Shown piece by piece: positions 13,147 to 23,381 of a stretch of 64,000 nt of DNA. A program made the translations under genes and the position numbers. Within the stretch, counting starts at the first letter, position 1; every line of letters starts with the position of its first letter. The stretch spans positions 929,001 through 993,000 of the forward strand of contig CAJHZI010000414.1 in assembly GCA_905160935.1 (NCBI GenBank), read 5' to 3'. A model generated the notes under the pieces. That model had not been told where the DNA came from and did not search any database. It saw only the letters and a program-made list of their open reading frames with translations. This DNA is from Enchytraeus crypticus. Lineage: Eukaryota > Annelida > Clitellata > Enchytraeida > Enchytraeidae.

Positions 13147-13395
13147 TAGTGAAATGATCAACTATGTTGACATCTATCACTTTTAATACCACATGTTAAA
13201 TCCGTTAGGTAATTTTGTCCATTTTCCATGTAACCAGTCCAGTGAATGTCCGAGATTTTACTCTCAGATCAGCGCGGCCCTGATTCGAACCCATGAGGGT
13301 TCAATTCACCTCAGGATCTGTCCTTTAAAATTTCATGACGTTATCTACAACTCTAAACATTGCACTACTGAGACATTCAATTCTTCACCCACTGG
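13147..13395 (-). mobile_element. SINE-B copy
   Basis: The minus strand has TGAATGTCTCA, a damaged A-box region, GACGTCATGA-like sequence, CTGAGGTGAATTGAAC, the B box GGGTTCGAATCAGG, GATCTGAGAGTAAAATCTC, CATTCACTGGACTGGTTAC, and a 3' part ending CAACATAGTTGATCATTTCA. A tRNA-derived SINE, present in at least six copies here. Confidence 0.82.
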
Positions 13396-13554
13396 TCCTC
13401 AGTCGGACACGCAATAGATTTGTAACCGTCTCAGCTCTTCAGAGGTCACGATAAGATCTCTTGAAAACAGAAAGTTAAAGAATTATGAAGTCAATATGAA
13501 CTAAATATTATGGGTAAACAGGATTATTTTGTCAGGGAATGACGCCCCTGCCAG

Positions 13555-13765
13555 ATAAATGTTAGTCGAAGATGAGGAAGGCATAGGGGGCCCACATTAT
13601 ATGCAGAATTCCCCAAGAATAATGGTATATCAAAAGGAATGTTAGAAATAATTCAAAGATCCACTCGTATGTGGACATTAAGAGAAAGACGGAAGATAGG
13701 TATGAGTAAAGGCAATATATACCATGGACCTGCCAGTAGGCAGTGCACTAAGAGAGAGAGATATG
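13555..13765 (+). mobile_element. 3' end of a LINE of the 22-kb family
   Basis: Ends in TACCATGGACCTGCC AGTA GGCAG (hairpin 13730-13743) followed by TGCACTAAGAGAGAGAGA. The last 35 bp match the 3' terminus of the minus-strand LINE at 22025. The upstream part is degenerate and its left edge is uncertain. Confidence 0.6.
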
Positions 13766-14267
13766 AACAGAAACCTAACCTATGAATTAACATAATTAAA
13801 ACCGCCCAAAAAGAGAGCTAATGGTGAACGAAAAAAGTCAAATACTCTATAAGATGTCATTCACTCGAGAGTCGATGCCATTTTGATCGATTTTCCTGAA
13901 AGCTACAATGAAATGAGATGAGTGGGCGGAGAGAAAATGACATTCAGAATAGTCAAGTGTAACAAGCAAAAACGTAGGCTCCAGTACAATGACCATGGAG
14001 CCAATTTCGCTATACGGTACTTTTATGACATTTTATTATTTATTTTTACATTTATTTAATTAATTCATTTAGACATTTTTCATTGGCATGTTTCTAAGAG
14101 GACAGGTAAAAAAAATTAATAAAGTAAAACTATAAAAACACGATGCGTTTAAATGTTATAAAAGTGCTTATTAAGTATGAAAATAGAATTGATCGTCCAG
14201 TCAGAATATTAAGCGTTCTGGTTTTGAAGATTAGATACAAGTCATGTGAATATTACTAGTAATTATT

Positions 14268-14450
14268 AGAGAAGAAAGGCAACGGAGCCACATCAATAGG
14301 AATTTTTTCCAAGCTATTGGCTACGTAAGGTATGAATAAGCCATAGCCTTTTGTGAAGGGCTTAATTTGTTGATCTATGCAGTGCCCTATACAGTTCATG
14401 AAAGCAGACTCTGAGTATGAATATATACCTTACACTTGCCACCTGTCAAA
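14268..14450 (+). mobile_element. Family D copy, 5'-truncated and decayed
   Basis: GAAGAAAGGCAACGGAGCC, TTTCCAAGCTATTGGCTACG, TAAGGTATGAATAAG, TTTGTGAAGGGCTTAATTTG, TTGATCTATG and a decayed end CTTGCCACCTGTCA. Same block order as the copy at 4412. Confidence 0.65.
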
Positions 14451-14626
14451 ACTTTTCTATGCAACCTTTTTATTTGTTTCATGTCGTTATAAACAACAAA
14501 TAAAGTATTTTTAACTAGAACTAAACAAATATCAGGAAAACCACAAAAGAGACTAAGCTCTGTGAGATAGTACAGTCAGGAGCCATTATAAATAATAACA
14601 AAATATTCGCTTACTAATTGTCTTCT

Positions 14627-14660
14627 ATGCTACAGAATGCTGTATGGCATTCTGCAGCAT
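14627..14660. other. 14-bp imperfect hairpin
   Basis: ATGCTACAGAATGC, loop TGTATG, GCATTCTGCAGCAT: a stem with one A:C mismatch. Function unknown. Confidence 0.55.
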
Positions 14661-14811
14661 ATGTAATTCTATGGAAAACATACACATTAATTAGGCCCTA
14701 TACTGCCCATAAAGGTAAATATGGAAATATAGTTACAGAAATTTAAAGTAAAAGATAGTCTAATTAAACCTTAATCTTAATTTATTGCATGTCATTAAAT
14801 CATAGTACTTC

Positions 14812-14814
<3 letters not shown>

Positions 14815-14877
<63 letters not shown>

Positions 14878-14880
14878 ATA
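14815..14880. repeat. (TA)n microsatellite
   Basis: About 33 TA units with one TTTA interruption. Confidence 0.97.
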
Positions 14881-15201
14881 TTGAGAGATTTAAAAACCTG
14901 GCAGGATAATATAAATTTCATTTGAGAATTATTTATTTATTTAACTATATATGCTTATAATATAGCACATTGAATCTTAATTTCTATAAACGGGAAAAAG
15001 TGACCGCTGTTAGAGTAACATTGAATCAGGCTAACTAAAACTGCTACTTGTCAAAAAAAGAGTTTAATTACATTAGTCCACTAACCAATGTAATCCATTG
15101 ATTACAGCGGCGGTTACTATGCAAAAGTCTTAATTTTTTGTCAAGGATAAATTTACTGCACTTAGCTAAAAATCCAACCTTATATATCTAGCTTTGTGTT
15201 G

Positions 15202-15203
<2 letters not shown>

Positions 15204-15260
<57 letters not shown>
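15204..15260. repeat. (TA)n microsatellite flanked by a short duplication
   Basis: About 28 TA units. The flanks repeat TATCTAGCTTTGTGTTGTTA (left) and ATCTAGCTTCGTGTTGTTA (right), so the array sits inside a 19-bp direct duplication. Confidence 0.93.
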
Positions 15261-15261
<1 letters not shown>

Positions 15262-15509
15262 AGCTTCGTGTTGTTAATCAAGTAGAACGATCTAAAAGTA
15301 AATGACGCATTAGCTTAATTTGCCATTAATACGCTATTTGTATCTGATTGTAATAATGCCATAATGGCCGATGATACAACTTTCTTGACATATTTCAATT
15401 AATAAATTGTGTTGGAAATGCAATATTATGATAGGAAATACTAATTAGTAAAGTAAGCTAGGGAGAAGTAGGCAACAACTAACGCAGGATGCGGAGAATA
15501 AGAGAAATA

Positions 15510-15610
15510 TTCAAAATAGGGGCTTGACTGATAATATGGTGTGAGACAGAGAGGAATGGAATAGGCCTACACGTATCAGACCATAGACAGACTGGGATTC
15601 AATGGGTGAT
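15510..15610 (+). mobile_element. Family E 3' end giving rise to a GAT array
   Basis: AAATAGGGGCTTGACTGATA, GGTGTGAGACAGAGAGGAAT, ACTGGGATTCAATGGGTGAT then GATGATGATG. This matches the family E 3' end (AAACTGGGATTTAAGGGAAG then GATGAT), partly rearranged. Confidence 0.65.
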
Positions 15611-15638
15611 GATGATGATGATGATGCTGATGATGATG

Positions 15639-15669
<31 letters not shown>

Positions 15670-15785
15670 TGATGATGATGATGATGATGACGATGATGAT
15701 GATGATGCTGATGATGATGATGATAATGATGATGATGATAATGATGATGATGATGATGTTGATGATGATGATGATGATGATAATG
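15607..15785. repeat. (GAT/GAC)n trinucleotide array
   Basis: About 60 units of GAT with GAC, GCT and AAT variants. It starts exactly where a family E element ends, so it looks like an expanded 3' tail. It is open as poly-Asp, poly-Met or (minus) poly-Ser in different frames, which is a property of the repeat and not evidence of a gene. Confidence 0.95.
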
Positions 15786-16327
15786 TTATCTCATTAATAA
15801 AAATTACAAAACGCAACTATCAGAAACTAAAAGGTAACTTGGTTAAAAATAATCAAATTGAAAAACTCCTTTTTGAATATTTAGCTTTAATTATGAATAC
15901 TAAATCATTATCATAGTTGATCGGGAAAACGAATTTTGAAACACCCACCGATTAGAGTCAAATCTCATTTCAAAACTCTCAGGTCGACTCACGCCACTCA
16001 CCCCAACTCTTAAGAGATATCAAGTGGTTGTGCGGTCTGGTATGCGGGCTGGGGGTGACCTTGAGCTTCGACTCAAATAAAGGGACTTGATTCCAATGGG
16101 CGTGGTCTAAAAATTCGCAATTGGGCAGGCATCATTTTCAAAGACAAGTACAATGCATCTTTGCGGTTTTTCAACTACAAACAGAGTCGCATATTTGTAC
16201 TCCAAATCTTTGAAAATATATGAATTATTCAACATTGTCAGAATATAAAATGAATTTTTATTAAACATTTCTAAGCAGCATTTCTCTCGTCCCTTCATGG
16301 ATACTGCGATTCACCTTCGTCCCGCTT

Positions 16328-16847
16328 CCACCTGGACTCATTCCACCTGGACTCATTCCACCTGGACCCCTTCCACCTGGACTCATTCCACCTGGACCCC
16401 TTCCACCTGGACTCATTCCACCTGGACTCCTTCCACCTGGACTCATTCCACCTGGACTCCTTCCACCTGGACTCATTCCACTTGGATTCATTCCACCTGG
16501 ACTCATTCCACCTGGACCCCTTCCACCTGGACTCATTCCACCTGGACTCCTTCCACCTGGACTCATTCCACCTGGACTCATTCCACTTGGACACCTACCA
16601 CCTAGACCCCTTCCACCTGAACTCATTCCACCTGGACCCCTTCCACCTGGACTCATTCCACCTGGACTCCTGCCACCTGGACTCATTCCACCTGGACCCC
16701 TTCCACCTGGACTCATTCCACCTGGACTCCTTCCACCTGGACTCATTCCACCTGGACTCCTTCCACCTGGACTCATTCCACCTGGACTCCTTCCACCTAG
16801 ACTCATTCCACCTGGACCCCTTCCACCTGGACTCATTCCACCTGGAG
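16328..16847. repeat. 15-bp minisatellite CCACCTGGACTCATT
   Basis: About 35 units alternating CCACCTGGACTCATT with CCACCTGGACCCCTT or CTCCTT, so a 30-bp higher-order unit is visible. The unit has no stop in several frames on both strands, which yields long ORFs, including a 196-codon minus-strand ORF of GGMSPGGRSP repeats ending at 16261. I see no promoter, splice site or homology to support a protein. Confidence 0.93.
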
Positions 16848-16984
16848 TCATAATATATCTTCGGAAGTCAAATTTTTAAACTTAATTAAAATTAATTTTA
16901 AATGCATAAGTTTTCTACCCAGTTTTCAAGAACCTATTCCAGAATAAATTTCGAAGTACCTGATCCCATTTCAATAATAGAAAT

Positions 16985-18170
16985 AGTACTGTCAACACTG
17001 AAGTAATAGACTTATGTAAAGCGTTCGATAAATGTAATGTTCATGGTATACTTCATTTACTTCAACGAAAAACGGTTAATAAAAATGGAATAAATATACT
17101 CGAAAATTGGTTTACAAAAAGTGGAACTTCTGTTAATTGGACTGGATATGTTTCTAGATATGTTCCTCTTTTGTCTGGGGTTAAGCAAGGTGGAATATTG
17201 TCGCCCATTCTATTTGCACTTTTTGTAGACAACGTCTAGGATATACTGGACTAGTCAAGCTATGGTTGTCGAATAAACTTCCGTTGCTGTAATAGTTACA
17301 TGTACGCAGACGATTTAATTTTACTTAGTATCTCTGTAAGTGACTTACAGAAATTATTTTATATCTGTGACAGGGAATTTGATAAGTTAGATCTCCCCAT
17401 TAACATTTCTAAATGTAATTGTATGCGAATTGGACCACGTCATAAGGCTCCTTGTAAGCTTTTGAACATAAGAAATGAGCCTATTAGCTGGATTGATAAA
17501 ATAAAATACCTTGGACTAACGATTGTAAGTGCAAAATATTTCAAATGTGAATGACACGAAACCAGAGGAAAATTTTACACCTCGGCTAACATTATATTGG
17601 GCAGACTGGGAACGAAAGCTTCAATCGATGTTCTCTTAAAGCTAATTCGTATGCAGGCAGTGCCAGTTCTACTTTATGGTATTCCAGCTGTAAAACTGAA
17701 TGAATCAGAAATCGAAAGTTTTTCTAAGGCGTACAACAGTGTCTTCTCAAAAATTTTCCGTACATTTGATAAAAATAATATTTTATTTTGTCAGTGGTAT
17801 TGCGCTTTTTTGCCATTTGATTTATTATGTGAATATCATAGGTTTACATTCCTGCATAATTTAATAATTAATGATAAGTTAAGTGCTAAGCAGCATTTGG
17901 ACTCTCCCGATTGCAATGATTACTTAAATATTAAAAGTAAATTTACCATAGATAGCATTGACTCTTTGTCGAGTATTCGTTATAAATTCTGGCGTTATTT
18001 TAAAAATGCTCTGTTTTAACTATTCTGCAGTTTGTGAAAAATTTGACATTGTTAAACTTTTATGGGCACTTTTTTATATATATTCTGTTGTGTCACGTTT
18101 TGCAATGTAATTGTATATGTACGTGTTTTCTGCCAAGAATTGGTGAATAAAAGATTATATATTGGTCCCG
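16985..18170 (+). mobile_element. LINE reverse-transcriptase fragment (5'-truncated)
   Basis: The region encodes a decayed RT: VIDLCKAFDK (about 17005), then LSGVKQGGILSPILFALFVDNV with a stop at 17237, YADD at 17303-17314, and an open 84-codon stretch (17300-17554) with the thumb-like IKYLGLTI. A second open stretch (17597-18019) contains LLYGIPAVKLNESEIESFSKAYN and WRYFKNALF. A TAATTGTATATGTA segment and AATAAAAG follow, so the 3' end is probably near 18150. Several stops and a frameshift make it a pseudogene. It belongs to a different lineage from the 25-29 kb and 22 kb elements. Confidence 0.85.
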
Positions 18171-19254
18171 GGAATAGAAGTAGATAGGCTGCTCTATAGG
18201 CCTACGTAGTTAAGTTGGAGTTTTTTTATTCTTTGAGCCTAGGTAGGGAAATTGTGTTAAGAAATGTTTTAGACATAAGCTTCTGCTTTTTAATTAGACT
18301 AATGCAATAATGTTGAAAGTTTTAATATCGAAGAAAAAATGGGCAGTATAATGAATGCGGATTGATTTAGATTGCATACAATCTCATCTTCTTACGAGTT
18401 ACGATGTAACGTTTTGAGTAAAATAAATATAAGTGAATCTACTTTCAATATATGGATGAAATTAATTTGTAGTTTGGTTCATCAATGTCATATGTACTGT
18501 ACATTGAAACATCTGAAAGTCCTTCTTTGATACTAAAAAATTCGTAGTATTCTGCACCATTAGGTTTCCGGCATTGGGAGTACATCATCATTATAATCAT
18601 CTTTCCCTAAGTTGAATCTCAGTTTAACGAGAGACATTAGATTTAATATTAATAATATTTATACTCCTAATTCCTCAGCAACTAGACTCAAATTGAACAA
18701 TTCTTAATGCTGCTAAACAGATATTTTCACTTAATATTCTTTTAAACAATGTAAAATGTTTACTTCAAGAAAAAATTTATGTTAGATTGGTACTGTTAAA
18801 TTTACTATGACCTTCAGAAAAACTTGTCGTCACGAAATATTAGACTTGTTTCAATTGAGTTACAATAATATAAAATAATTTAGTTAATTGACTTAATTGG
18901 ATATTCTGCGCCTACTGATAATTTGTTCTAATGCATGTATATGCCTAGCTTATAATGAATATCCGGCGGCTTTGAAAGAATTTTTCTTAATTTTCCAATT
19001 AACCCTACACGTTTACAAATGTTTACAAACGTTTGCATAAATGTTAGTGGTGCATTGGAACTCTTTCATTAAGGAGCATTTACATACTCAGAAAATCATA
19101 GAAAACATAGAACAATAAAAATAATTAAAAACCATTAAATGAATTCATAACCTCTTGGACTCTGAATGTATATATGTGTTTCGTTTAAGTTAACACAGAA
19201 ACGTTACTTTTATGTGCCCACCATGGACACCTCTAAATAACATCTTCATATCTT
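18171..19254. other. Unannotated AT-rich DNA with one family E remnant
   Basis: No exon or RNA gene seen. At 18575-18640 a minus-strand remnant has CATCATCATTATAATCATC, TTTCCCTAAGTTGAATC and CAGTTTAACGAG, resembling the family E 3' end. Confidence 0.4.
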
Positions 19255-19660
19255 CTTCCTCAGTGCACTAAAAAGTAGCAGGTTCAAAGTACATATTCAT
19301 ACTCTAAGTCTGCTTTCTCGCTCCATAAGAGCATTCTTTAAATGAACAAGATAATCCCTTCACAAAGTCTATGCCTTATCCATACCTTATGCAGCCTATA
19401 GCTTGGCTTCTGAGTATGGCTTAAGTATGTTTAAGTATGGCTAAGTATGGCTTCTGAGGTGGTTTTCCGTTGCCTTCCTCAGTTAGCTGGATTAATTACC
19501 ATTTAATCCTGGGGGAAAATGTTTCATGGTGAGGTGGGTCCCCTCTAGCCATCATCAGCTCCTGCCTTAGTCGCCTCTTACGTACACGCAGCAGATTGTT
19601 TTCGGGTTGCCCTATTCTGCAGTGGTCCAACCACACCCGAGCACAACACGGGATCTTATA
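19255..19660 (-). mobile_element. Family D copy, near complete
   Basis: The minus strand runs CCCGTGTTGTGCTCGGGTGT, GGTTGGACCACTGCAGAAT, GTACGTAAGAGGCGAC, GGACCCACCTCACCATGAAA, GAGGAAGGCAACGGAAAACC, then TAAGGTATGGATAAGGC, TTTGTGAAGGGATTATC and a damaged end (GAACCTGCTAC) before GTGCACTG. A short local triplication of AGTATGGCTTA lies at 19414-19456. Confidence 0.8.
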
Positions 19661-19682
19661 TAATAACATCTTTATATAATAT

Positions 19683-19735
19683 TCTATCATCATCATCATC
19701 TTCCCTTAAATCCCAGTTTAACCAGGGTCGGGAAA
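19683..19735 (-). mobile_element. Family E 3' end
   Basis: Minus strand: TTCCCGACCCTGGTTAAAC, TGGGATTTAAGGGAAGATG, ATGATGATGAT. It directly abuts a family D copy. Confidence 0.75.
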
Positions 19736-19984
19736 CGAATTATCTTCATGTAGAAATTCATGGCCCAAATAAAGTGCCAGAAATAATAAAAAATCATTCT
19801 TATAATTACATTCTGATGTGTTGTAGACGGCGCTATGGGACTGTACTGCATGAAGTGTAACTCGATGACCGATAGATGGTGCTTGGCTGGTCTAGGACCG
19901 ATCACCAGATGTCCCACGTCATCCTCGGCCTGTTTAACGTTTACAGGACGTCTACCATCACCAGGTTCTACTCTCAAACTGACA

Positions 19985-20225
19985 TTTGTAGGTCTCAATA
20001 GCCTAATGGTTAGAGACGTCAGGTGACGTCATGACATTTTAATAGATTGATGCTGAGGTGAATTGAACTCTCGTGGGTTCGATTCTAGGCCGCGCTGATC
20101 TGAGAGTAAAATCTCGTGACATTCTCAAGACTGGTTACACAGACTGAAAGTGGAATAAATCTCCTGTTTCAACATCTGGTGTTAACAGTGATAGATATCA
20201 ACATAGTCATTCATTTCTCTATTGT
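19985..20225 (+). mobile_element. SINE-B copy
   Basis: AATAGCCTAATGGTTAGAG (A box), GACGTCATGACATTTTAATA, GCTGAGGTGAATTGAACTCT, the B box GGGTTCGATTCTAGG, GATCTGAGAGTAAAATCTCG and GATAGATATCAACATAG. Complete, and followed by a (TA)n tract at 20240-20274. Confidence 0.85.
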
Positions 20226-20238
20226 GAGTGCTATTTAT

Positions 20239-20272
<34 letters not shown>

Positions 20273-20434
20273 ATTTTGTTTGTTTAAAAATAGTTATTTC
20301 AAAATTATTAAATTGGACATCGTGTTTTACAATTTTTAACTTAGCTAAGAGAGCCATAAAAATGTATTAATGTACTCATGATATATAGAATATGTATAAT
20401 ATGCATTTAAGTATGTAGTTTTAGATGAGCTACC

Positions 20435-20660
20435 AGTATGGTGTCCGGGTTGCTGAAGAATAGACCAACCGTTGACTGCATGTATCGTAAAAGCGGCAGA
20501 GCACTAAGATCCAAACCGATATCAGAAATTGCATTCTGTTGGTGAGAGCCTATGCTCCAAAAATTACTACCATAGTTTCTAAAGTGAATGGAAAAAGTTA
20601 GAAGAAATATCCCGAGCCTAGATAGGCTGTGATTCAGGGTAAGATGATGAAGATGAGGTT
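20435..20660 (+). mobile_element. Family E copy with 5' head
   Basis: GGTGTCCGGGTTGCTGAAGA, TAGACCAACCGTTGACTGCA, TGTATCGTAAAAGCGGCAGA, GCACTAAGATCCAAACCGAT and a decayed 3' part ending AAGATGATGAAGATGAG. It ends 58 bp before the candidate exon at 20719. Confidence 0.75.
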
Positions 20661-20718
20661 GTAGCTGCACGGCAATATGCTGTCCTGCATTTGTAGTTCT
20701 ACTTACATTGTTATTCAG

Positions 20719-21047
20719 ACGAAGTCATGGTGATACGAGATTGTTCAGAGGCAGACATGGGGCCTCTCTGTCAGAGCTACCCTCAGCTCTCTCCCGTGCC
20801 TCCCTCGTCTCAAAATTCCATCAAAATAAACCCTTTTCGCTCTGACTCCACGAGAGATATAAATCGAACCAATAAGCAGCGCCGATCGTACGGCTGGATC
20901 GGCTCAAATCAGCGGAGCCGAGTGAACCCGGGAGACAGACGTGAAGGCGACGAAAGAGGTTTCGAGCATGAATTCTGCGTAAAAACTTGCACAAGTTCTT
21001 TGTGTAACATTGGACACTGGCATTATGCAATTCCCAGAGATTACTAG
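20719..21047 (+). CDS. Candidate terminal exon of a secreted cysteine-containing peptide precursor
   Basis: After the acceptor tract TTACATTGTTATTCAG an open frame of 108 complete codons runs to TAG at 21045-21047. Joined to 12082-12139 it gives 128 residues: signal peptide 1-18, then Cys28 and Cys37 eight residues apart, a Pro/Ser-rich spacer, basic sites (Arg74-Arg75, Arg93-Arg94 and several single Arg), and a C-terminal part with Cys106, Cys110 and Cys115 ending GHWHYAIPRDY. Five cysteines is an odd number. The stretch is clearly richer in GC than its surroundings. AATAAA occurs about 330 bp downstream. Against it: TATAAA at 20858 and CCAAT at 20869 also fit a promoter or CpG patch, and the minus strand is open for 69 codons. 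I recognise no family. Confidence 0.35.
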
Positions 21048-21830
21048 TTTAAAATAATTCGCCTCTTTTGGAGGGTATGATCTCAAGTCTATACTGAATC
21101 TCCAGCATTGATACGAATTTACGAATAGTAGCAATTACGAAGTAATTACCGCTTCACTAAAAATGAAGATTTTTAAACCGCGTTAGATGAAAAATAGTAA
21201 TATTTCGCAAACAAGCAAATGTCACTATTTAACTAAAAACCTTCCGGTATTTCTATTTAAGTTAAAATCTTGCATATGTTGCTTTTCGATCAAAACGAAA
21301 TCACAACGATATTCTAAAGAGTAGTAAAGACAATCAGTTATTATGATTATTATTGGTAGTAGTAGTACAATGGAACAGCAATAAATGTAATGTACAAGTA
21401 CATGTCAGTTATTAAAGAAAAAGTCTCATATGCTATCTGAGAGACTTCTAACCTCAACTTGAATATCTTCAGAACTCTTGATAGCCTACGGCCAAATTGC
21501 GTGACTTACAAGTAATCTAATAATGCCTGATAATTAAATGTTGTGCATGTCTCATAGTCCTACATATTGTTTGTATTTCACGGCGAAATTTGTTTTCAGA
21601 ATATTAACTTGTGTTTTCAGAACTTCAAAAATAAAATTACAAAAGCGGTCCATGTTTAGGTACATGTTCAATGTTCTGCATTATATGCTTCTTCCACGAT
21701 AGTATAGGAGAACACAGTTTGAACATAATTCTAGAACATATAGAACAACTAAATAATTATACGATTTTAACGTAGCTTATGTCCCAAAATCATGCAAATA
21801 CAATTTTACCTTTATACATATACAGTAGGC
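21048..21830. other. Unannotated AT-rich DNA
   Basis: No exon or repeat family recognised. An AATAAA at about 21380 could serve as polyadenylation signal if the preceding ORF is a terminal exon. Confidence 0.3.
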
Positions 21831-21832
21831 TG

Positions 21833-21834
21833 TA

Positions 21835-21897
<63 letters not shown>

Positions 21898-21936
21898 ATA
21901 TGTATATATACATGCATACACTGTACATGTATATAT

Positions 21937-21990
<54 letters not shown>
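21833..21990. repeat. (TA)n compound microsatellite
   Basis: Two (TA)n blocks (about 21837-21890 and 21931-21990) separated by TG/CA-rich sequence with CATGTATATATG motifs. Confidence 0.95.
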
Positions 21991-21992
<2 letters not shown>

Positions 21993-22019
21993 AGGGCTAA
22001 TGCATAATATTAGTTACAT

Positions 22020-23310
22020 ATATGCCTGCCTACTGGCAGGTCCATGGTACAGAACGCCTCCACTCGTCTCTGTCTTCTTCCCTTCCTCTTCATTCCACCT
22101 AGGTGGGTCTTTAATCATCTAACATACCTAATCTCGCCTGCCCCTGCCTCTTTTTCCTGTCCATTCTACCTTCTATGACCTCTTTTAATAGACCTTCCCC
22201 CCCCTTAGAATGTGTCCTATCCATCTCTTCTTCCTATTTCTTAATACATTTATCAACTGTCTATCTGTGCCAACTCTCTCCAGGACTTCCTCATTGGTAA
22301 CCCTTTGAGTCCAGCTAATCTTCTCCATTCTTCTCCAAATCCACATTTCCAATGCCTCCAGTTTCCGTCTCACATTTCCCATCATCGGTTAAAGTATGAC
22401 CCAAATATTTGAAACTCCTTACTTGTTCCAATTTCGTACCATTTATTGTGATATTTACTTCACCTTTATTATTGGACACTCTCATAACGTTAGTCTTTTT
22501 ATATTAATCTTCATGCCATATCTTAGGGCCGTATCATTCAGCCTATCCATTATCTTCTGCAATCCAATCTCGCTGCCCGCTACCATTCCTTGGTCATCTG
22601 CAAATTGTACATCTTGTAACAAATTCCCTCCTACTTTTATTCCTTCTTCCAAGTCTTCCATGGCTTCCTTCATCATTGCCTCAGCATAAGTGTTAAACAG
22701 CAGCGGCGAAATGCTACAACCTTGTCTTCCTCCACGTCCTATTTCACCTTCTTCTGAGTATTCTTGTTGGATTTTGATTACTGCTCTTTGATTCATGTAC
22801 AAGTTCAAAATTAGTCTTCTATCTCTCCAGTCAATTCCTATTCTTTTTAAGATATTCATCATCGTTATCTAATCAATCCTGTCAAAGGCCTTCTCGAAGT
22901 CTACAAAGCATACAAAAACGTCATTTCCATATTCTAAGCTTCTTTCGCAAAGAACCCGCATTACTCCTATTGCTTCTCTTGTGCCGCATCCTTTCCTAAA
23001 ACCAAATTGTGTCTTGCGCAGTATCATCTCTGCTTTCGACTGAATGCGATTATTTACTATCTTTAATAAGATCTTCGATGCATGAGGTATTAAGCTGATT
23101 GTTCTGTAATCCGAACACTCCACAGCATTGGCTTTTTTGGGAATTGGAATCATCACTAACTTGGTAAAGTCGTCTGGCCAGATACCTGTATTTTACACTT
23201 CCATATATACCTCCATTAACTTTTGGGTGTTTCTACTTCCAACATTTTCAAGAATTCTGCTGGGATTTCATCTATTCCGGCAATCTATTCGATTTCATCT
23301 ATTATTTTAT
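22020..23310 (-). mobile_element. LINE reverse-transcriptase fragment with hairpin 3' end
   Basis: On the minus strand: MIPIPKKANAVECSDYRTIS, TQFGFRKGCGTREAI, FVDFEKAFDRID, then an in-frame TAG where a Trp is usual (about 22863), GGRQGCSISPLLFNTYAEAM, and QFADDQ (FADD at 22593-22604). After a frameshift comes KKRWIGHILRGG, the typical tail of this endonuclease/RT group. Its 3' end carries ACCATGGACCTGCC AGTA GGCAGG (22025-22046), a hairpin also found at other retroelement ends in this window. Truncated at 23310 against a (TA)n tract. Confidence 0.87.
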
Positions 23311-23311
23311 A

Positions 23312-23379
<68 letters not shown>
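23310..23379. repeat. (TA)n microsatellite
   Basis: About 34 TA units forming the 5' limit of the minus-strand LINE. Confidence 0.96.

Positions 23380-23380
<1 letters not shown>

Positions 23381-23381
<1 letters not shown>

Noticed and set aside
13193..13417. 74-codon ORF with [20 protein letters not shown]
   Set aside because: Lies inside a SINE-B copy; a similar peptide appears from the copy at 51083, as expected for a repeat.
13511..13560. Possible hAT ends (CAGGGAATGACGCCCCTG)
   Set aside because: An 18-bp imperfect palindrome only; no second end or target duplication found.
15511..15816. Poly-Ser (minus), poly-Asp and poly-Met (plus) ORFs
   Set aside because: All three come from the same GAT/GAC repeat in different frames; no start context, splice sites or homology.
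16020..16075. tRNA-like segment (GTGCGGTCTGGTATGCGGG and GAGCTTCGACTC)
   Set aside because: A and B boxes are weak and the cloverleaf cannot be closed; at most an old SINE.
20821..21030. Minus-strand ORF of 69 codons opposite the candidate secreted exon
   Set aside because: Shadow of a GC-richer region; begins without splice or signal features, while the plus strand has an acceptor in phase with a signal exon.
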